Shown: piece after piece, positions 58,260-64,000 of the stretch
How positions within the stretch are numbered: position 1 is the stretch's first letter
Layout: every line of letters begins with the position of its first letter
DNA from: Diplosphaera chodatii
Taxonomy: Eukaryota > Chlorophyta > Trebouxiophyceae > Prasiolales > Stichococcaceae
Reading direction: 5' to 3'
NCBI GenBank assembly: GCA_032358165.1
Contig: JAALGY010000054.1
Coordinates: forward strand, 868,001 to 932,000
DNA length: 64,000 nt
The notes under the pieces: model-generated
What the model was told of the DNA's origin: nothing
Databases searched by the model: none
The model's input: only the letters and a program-made list of their open reading frames with translations
Program-made: the position numbers and the translations under genes

Positions 58260-61200
58260 TCAGGCCCGCACAGCTTGCGGCAGCGGCGGCAGCTGTGGAC
58301 CACCATTCGCAGCCTGATTCGCCACCATCTGCTTCACGCCCGCGACGTTCCTCTGCACAAGGAATGAGGCTCCCCTCAGAGCATGAGGCTACGAAAAGCA
58401 GCAACAGGTCTCACCACTGCGTACACACCACCGCCTGGGGCCTACAGGGGCCTACTGTGTGCTGCTCACAACCCGAGTCCCTGGAAGCTACGCGGTTGGG
58501 TTTCGTACAACTCGATCTGTACGGGTGACCCTAGCTGATCACTGGTACATCAAGCGATCGTTAGTCACCCACTGGTCATACAACATGATGGGGAAAGTCA
58601 GTGACCCATCAACCGTTGGAGATTAGTGGCTGTCGGCCACCATACAGTCAAAGGTTAATCTAGACGACGCCTGTACCGCTGCAACTGTGAGCCTGCCAAG
58701 TGGTGCAGCATGCTGAAGGACCAATCGATGTCTTGCTGATGCATCGGCAGGATGCATCAGCAAGGACGGTCGCATCAGCAAGCAGGTCCACCGGCAGGAC
58801 AGTCGAGTCCTGCTGCAGGACCACGGACCCTTTCACGTAAGCATACCAGCACTAGTCTGCCAAGCGAAAACTCGGACACTCACCGCCCAGGCGCCCAGGC
58901 GGTCGCGCAGCTCCCGCCACTGCTCGGGGCCAAATGCGCGGTGGTTGCACCGCGTGATGGAGATCGTGCCGCCTGCGAGAGCAGGCAGCGCGCCATGACA
59001 CAAACGCCAGTCCCTTGACACCAGATCAGCGCTGGCATGACGACAGCAGGACGGGAGGATAGGAACATGCGTTGTACCACCACAATCGGGTGTCATGACC
59101 CGTCAGCCACCGGAGACGACTGATGCCTCACCCAGCTGGTCGATGCGCGCGTCCAGCAGCTTCTTGCCGATCGCGCGGACGATCCACACCTCGACCTCGC
59201 CCTCTGGGACATCCAGCGCGGTCTGCAAACAGTGCCATGGCACGTGATATGCAAAACGCTGTGGCCACCCGATCATGCCTGTACACTTGAGACATAATGG
59301 CCTTGAGATCGGACAATGCTCGGCGGACGTTTATTCGCTGCTGTACTTACCCAATCGGCCGCATGGTGATGAATTGAAAGCTGGTGAACACATGCCATAC
59401 AGTTTCGGAGGCACGTACTGAGTTCCGGAAGCTGGCCAGCAACAGCAGCGCACTGGCACCCACAACAAAGAGTGTCCTCTTGTAGGTCACCACCATAAAA
59501 AGAAACGCTGCAGTACAGCCGCACCTGCACGTCCTGGAAGGTGAGCGTGGCGGCGCGCGCCCCCAGGCCCAGCAGCGCCATCATCCGCACCTTCGTCAGC
59601 ACGTCCCCCTGCGCCGCGCCCACCGCGCCAAACACGCCTGCGTTGTCCTTCGCCAACGACTGGAACGCCTGGTGCACACGAGCGCGAAGCGTCAAACGTC
59701 ACCGAGGTTCGTGCGGGGAGAGTGGGGCCATTACTGCAGAAGCACAGGGCTGCATCGAGCGGCGTGGATGGCAGTCGACCTTGCTGGTGTGGGAAACAGG
59801 CTCGAGTTATGCTGCTGGACAGCCGTAGAGTGCCACACCTGCACATCGCCCGCCAGCAGCACCGACAGCAGCTGGAAGACTGGGCCATGCTGCGAGTCCG
59901 ACTGCAGCTGCTGCACCGCCGGCGAGTCCAGCATGTCGAACTGGAAGGTCTCCAACGAGCGGATGAAGTCTGCCGCCGCCTGCCACACCACATGAGCCAA
60001 GTGACACATCGCAGGGTGCGCTGATGCAGATTGTGCATGCAGTACAACAAGCGTGCACTTGCAACAGCAATATGTTGACGACAAGTATGTATGCGCTCTC
60101 ACCGCAGTGGCTGCGCTCCTGCAGGCCGCCACCTCGTCGGCGGATGCACCATCAAGCGACTCCAGGGTTTTGAGGGTGAGTTTGTACGCCTCGCGCTGTG
60201 CTGTTGCCTTCTTCCTCTGCAGCAGTCACGTGTTGGCAACTGCTCAGGCATGAATGCACTATGCACCATGTGTCATCAAGCGTCACAGGACCTCCATCAA
60301 CAGATTGGATCTGTCCACGACCGCCTTATACTGGCTGCCACATTGCTGCAACCTACCTTGCTGGCCCGCAGCACGTCAGCGGACTTCATGTACAGCGCCC
60401 GCGTCTGCTGCGGTTGAAGCTGCAGCTCCGCAGGCCACGAGTCCATGCCAACCCGGATCACGGGTATCAAGTGATGCGCGAGCCCCGCTGCAATGCTGTA
60501 CCTGCGACCGCACCACCAGCATGTTGGTGTGCGACGCATCTGACCAAGCACCAAGCCGCAGCTGCAACACAGCCAGCTCACTAACATGCTGCCACTTCTG
60601 GTCCGCTTCCAACGCTTTGCTGCAATCAGCATTGGTTGCACATGCAGATATGTTGCACACTCACTGCAACAGCTCCAGCAGCACATTGTACTGCAGCTGT
60701 GGGTCGGGCAGCACGTTGTACAGCTCCGACAGGCCCAGCAGCCGTGCCTCCTGGTGGTCGTCTGCCTGCGTGTCGAGACAGGCGACACAGAAGGTGAGGG
60801 ACGGATGCGGAATAGGACTTGACAGCATGAGCTCACAATAGAGCGGCTCGCGCTCTTGAGACGTGCTTGTGGAACGGTCAGGCACACGCTCTGCAATTGC
60901 AGGAGACGACCAAGCCTGCAGCACCCACCTTTGCTGCGATGCACTGCGCGACCTGCTGGGCTGCTGACGCTGCTGCCTGGGGCGGCAGCCGTGCTACCAG
61001 ATGGCATATGACGTTGATGCAGCACTCCAGGTCTGCGTTGCAGGTTGAACACCGTGGATGCATGCACCCCTGCAGCAGGCTTGATAGTACTGCTATGCAC
61101 GCTCGCCAATGCTCGTTCACGTGCAGCGGCCCGCTGACCTTTGCCGGCTGCCTTGCTGAAGAGGAGGTCTGCATGCGAGAGCAGGCGGCTCAGCAGCTCC

Positions 61201-61567
61201 GGCAGCTGGCCCTCTGCAATCAATGTGCCGCAGTCGGCAGCGAAGCGCGAGCCTGGCGTCTCTGCCAACTCTGTGCTCTGGTCCTGCACACACGATGAAT
61301 GTTTTAAACGACAGCAGAGGGGCTTTCACCACACCGTAAAGCGAGCCCCTGCCGCAGCTTCAGCTGATCGTCGGTTCAACGTGCAGACAGGAGTCAACCT
61401 GATGTGACATCTGCACTGGGCACTGGCTCAGCAGCTGATCCAAAGCAAACAAAACGGCATGAGGAGCGCAAAGAGTTTACCTGTGCATCGTTGAGTAGGT
61501 CTGCGACATGGCCAACGACTGCTGTGAATGAATCCTCTTCTGAGCGTTCGACCAGGTGGGCAGACAT
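58260..61567 (-). CDS. EIF3M: Eukaryotic translation initiation factor 3 subunit M (eIF3m)
   Basis: About 12 exons. The start at 61567 gives MSAHLVERSEEDSFTAVVGH and VADLLNDAQ. Next come LAETPGSRFAADCGTLIAEG and LLSHADLLFSKAAGK, then helical repeats (ARLLGLSELYNVLPDPQLQY; WPAELQLQPQQTRALYMKSA; AADFIRSLETFQFDMLDSPA; HGPVFQLLSVLLAGDVQ). The PCI domain follows: DVLTKVRMMALLGLGARAAT, LDVPEGEVEVWIVRAIGKKL, LDARIDQL, then TISITRCNHRAFGPEQWREL and RLGAWA. The last exon is 58352-58260, NVAGVKQMVANQAANGGPQL, stop 58262-58260. The segment from EVEVW to WREL matches plant and animal eIF3m closely. The protein is a PCI subunit of the eIF3 complex that loads the 40S ribosome. It shares a 497-bp divergent region with the oxygenase gene. 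Confidence 0.9.
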
Positions 61568-62064
61568 CTTGAGATAGTGCGATCACGTTGACATATACAC
61601 CACGTATGTCAGCTTCGAAGTATCAACAGGCCGACGCCGCAAGCCACCAATGCAGGTATCGCCGTGCTGCCAGCGCAGGCCGCCATACTACGCTATGTAC
61701 CCTTGCCAATTGCCAAATACGGCGTAGTGCCTGTCGCCAGGAGTCTACACATCACTTTGACCTGGTCGCCATCGCCGAGCCGAACACCCAACTTGCCAAC
61801 TCTTGCACTACGTTGGGAATCGAAACTGCTTTGCATGCCTGCAAAGTATCACTTTTGACCAGCGAGAAGCCTGAACTGCGTGCACGGCAACTTTCTGGTT
61901 TCAATTTGCCACAATTGAACGCAAACCCTGTCTGTCGCAGGGCACAGCAAAGTCCTTCGGTGCTGCGTCGATGCACTTACCATCATCTGAGCTACGAGAC
62001 TTGTTGCGATTCAATAAAATCTCAGAGTACACTCTCAGGCTCACTGCACAAAGGAGCTGACAAC
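61568..62064. other. Divergent intergenic region, eIF3m / oxygenase
   Basis: 497 bp between divergent start codons, a candidate bidirectional promoter. AT content is slightly higher than in the flanks. No TATA box or exon is evident. Confidence 0.5.
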
Positions 62065-64000
62065 ATGTGTCAGTCACAGCACGCTTCTGCTGATGCGCAC
62101 ATCGTCACAGTTCAGTACGCAGACGTGCTGGAGTCCGACGATCTCACGACTGTAATTGCAGAGGTGCAAGTTCTCACCATGCGAACAACATGTACCACCA
62201 CAGTGGCATGCAGTCTGCTCTGACGCGGCATCGCATGGTCATGTTGCCTTTGGTTGCATGGACAGGCTTTTGGTCCGGCGGGTCTCGGCATCATCCGCGT
62301 CGCTGGCGTGCCGCGAGTGGAGCTCCTGCGGAGGCGCCTGTTGCCACTTGCACAGCAGTTTGCGGTGCGTTCCAACCTCACATACCCTGTCGAGGCTCCC
62401 ATACCTTGTGTAGCCTTGCCAGCACCAGCTCAAGCAGAGTGGATGGCAGACAGATCGTCCTATTTGTGGTCGGAACATTCGTTTGGAGTCCTCCGGCTGC
62501 AATCTGCAGGATCTGCCGGCGGAGGTCCGGGTGCGGTGCGAGGACCCCACCAGCCTGTACAACTTCGGGTGGAGCCACGGCAAGGAGACCCTGGGCAAGG
62601 CGCCGGACACGCACAAGGGCTCCTACTATGCCAACCCGCTGCTGGACGCGCCCTCTGACGACCCGGACCTCATGCGCCGCTTCCCCGCCTACTGCAGGTC
62701 TACACGTGCACGTGCATTGTGCATTGCAGAAGTCAGTGCTAGTTCAGTGTCTTACAAACTGGTCCAGGATACCACATTGCATGCACGCCAGGTTTCCAAG
62801 TCAGCTTGCCGGTCAAGTGTTGTAGCCCCCGCAAGGTGTGAAAACGACCTTCGACTGCAGATGTGTCCATGCCGTGTTCTCAGGCCCAACATCTGGCCGG
62901 GGGAAGCGCTGCCGGAGCTGGAGCCTGCATTCAAGGAGCTGGGGCGGCTGATGATGGATGTCGGGCTACGGCTGACCGAGCACTGCGACCAGTATATGGC
63001 GCAGCATGGTAGCACGGCGCAGTCGGGCCCCCTGCAGCAGATCCTGCTGCGCTCGCCATGCCCAAGGTCAGCAACTGTTGAGGCATCATGATACCGACCT
63101 TTATCTGGCCCTTGGGTGCCTGCATTTGCACCACGTGGTTGGCCGAGCCAGAACATGCTGCCACTGCAGGGGCGCCTGCTGCACTACTTCCCCCCGATGG
63201 GAGCTGCTGACAGCAGCGGAGGTGACTGGTGCGCATGGCACCGAGACCATGGCTCACTCACAGGTCAGCAGCTGCAGCCTTGAGACTATCCAATGGCGGC
63301 TTTGAGAATTGGCTACTGTCATTTAATTGAAGGCTGGATCGAGAAGCACTACTCGGGATTTCTCCCAGGACCTTGAGTGTCGCCCCACTGAGTTGGGTGG
63401 ACTCCTGACGGGCGTGCAGGACTAACAGCCGCAATGTACTTGCGCGGCGGACGGGAGGTGCCCTGCCCAGACGACACTGCGGGGCTGCACATCCGCGCGC
63501 GAGACGGCCAGGTCGTCAAGGCCACCATTGGGCCTAACGAGCTGGCATTCCAGGTGCGTCTGCCTCGCTGGACAATGTGGGCTTGTGAGCACCCATGCAC
63601 TGATGTCTCTGGTGTCTGACTGGCATGTGAGGCTGTGGCCACACAGTCTCGAATCACATGCTCTCAAGTCCGGTGGCTGCAGGTCGGCGAGTCCATGCAG
63701 ATTCATTCGGGCGGGCTGCTGCAGGCGACCCCGCACTTTGTGCGCAGCGCCTCGTCGCCCGCAGCCGCCGGCGTCAGCCGCAACACCTTCGCAGTCTTCA
63801 TGCAGCCCAGGCGAGCACAGCAGACCGATGTCATGGTTGTCCCGCTTTTGCCACTACGCCCTGCCACACACAGCAATTGCAGAGGTGCCAACGACATCTC
63901 ATCTCGCTCAAGGTGGGACGAGCCCATGGAGCCACCCAGCGGCTGCCACAGTTCCGACATTGGAGTTGGGCAGTGGAAGGCGGGCATGACGTTCGGCGAC
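62065..64000 (+). CDS. 2-oxoglutarate/Fe(II)-dependent oxygenase, clavaminate/IPNS-like (3' end outside window)
   Basis: Exons 62065-62163 (MCQSQHASADAHIVTVQYAD, then VLESDDLTTVIAE), 62266-62364 (AFGPAGLGIIRVAGVPRVEL), 62510-62697 (LPAEVRVRCEDPTSLYNFGW, SHGKETLGKAPDTHKGSYYA) and 62884-63066 (NIWPGEALPELEPAFKELGR). The next is 63170-63263 (GRLLHYFPPMGAADSSGGDW, CAWHRDHGSLT), where H-x-D supplies two iron ligands. The exon opening at about 63422 reads LTAAMYLRGGREVPCPDDTA; the following one contains MQIHSGGLLQATPHFVRSAS with the distal His, then SRNTFAVFMQPR with the Arg that binds 2-oxoglutarate. The window ends in WDEPMEPPSG…MTFGD. The order matches soluble 2OG-Fe oxygenases found in plants and algae; the substrate is unknown. 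The junction 63066/63170 does not keep phase (see findings). Confidence 0.78.

Overview
The window reads as nuclear DNA of a unicellular green alga, probably a trebouxiophyte or other core chlorophyte. It is GC-rich and its genes are split by many short GT-AG introns (typically 60-200 nt). Some introns use GC-AG borders. TGTAA motifs follow some stop codons, as in green-algal poly(A) signals. The gene set is purely eukaryotic: APC5, eIF3m, a 20S proteasome alpha subunit, a bZIP factor and hydroxyproline-rich wall proteins. I see no CRISPR, bacterial operon, rRNA or convincing tRNA. Exon borders were built by hand from splice signals and reading phase. Where the phases close exactly (proteasome, eIF3m ends, the 123-aa gene, HRGP-A1/A2/A4, HRGP-B1/B2) the models are firm; elsewhere they are approximate.

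Layout. 1-1071 (+): 3' end of APC5. 1464-3070 (+): alpha/beta-hydrolase lipase. 3718-about 5570 (-): coiled-coil multi-pass membrane protein, possibly GEX1/KAR5-like. About 6340-7763 (+): poorly resolved unknown gene. 8341-11512 (-): secreted PC-esterase/TBL-like SGNH enzyme. 12022-about 16794 (+): bZIP factor with a fungal Pap1/Yap1-type basic region. 17551-33659: a cluster of six secreted hydroxyproline-rich-type wall proteins. Four of these (A1-A4) are on the minus strand and are related to each other. Two (B1, B2) are on the plus strand, share a cysteine-rich head and a C-terminal hydrophobic GPI-like tail, and are divergent from A4. 34315-35920 (+): proteasome subunit alpha type-4. 36297-39489 (-): secreted beta-helix protein with Pmp-type repeats. 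40044-41005 (+): small 123-aa unknown protein. 41595-50239 (-): a long gene joining an expansin-like ectodomain to a single transmembrane helix and a long Ser/Pro/Ala-rich tail. 51149-54374 (-): tail-anchored protein with NPF motifs. About 55323-57831 (-): unknown, probably nuclear protein. 58260-61567 (-): eIF3m. 62065-64000 (+): 2-oxoglutarate/Fe(II) oxygenase cut by the window end.

Functionally the window mixes housekeeping genes with a rich set of cell-surface and wall genes: PC-esterase, six HRGPs, a Pmp beta-helix protein and a membrane-anchored expansin. The most unusual parts are the HRGP cluster, whose exons behave as phase-matched building blocks, and the transmembrane expansin-like gene.
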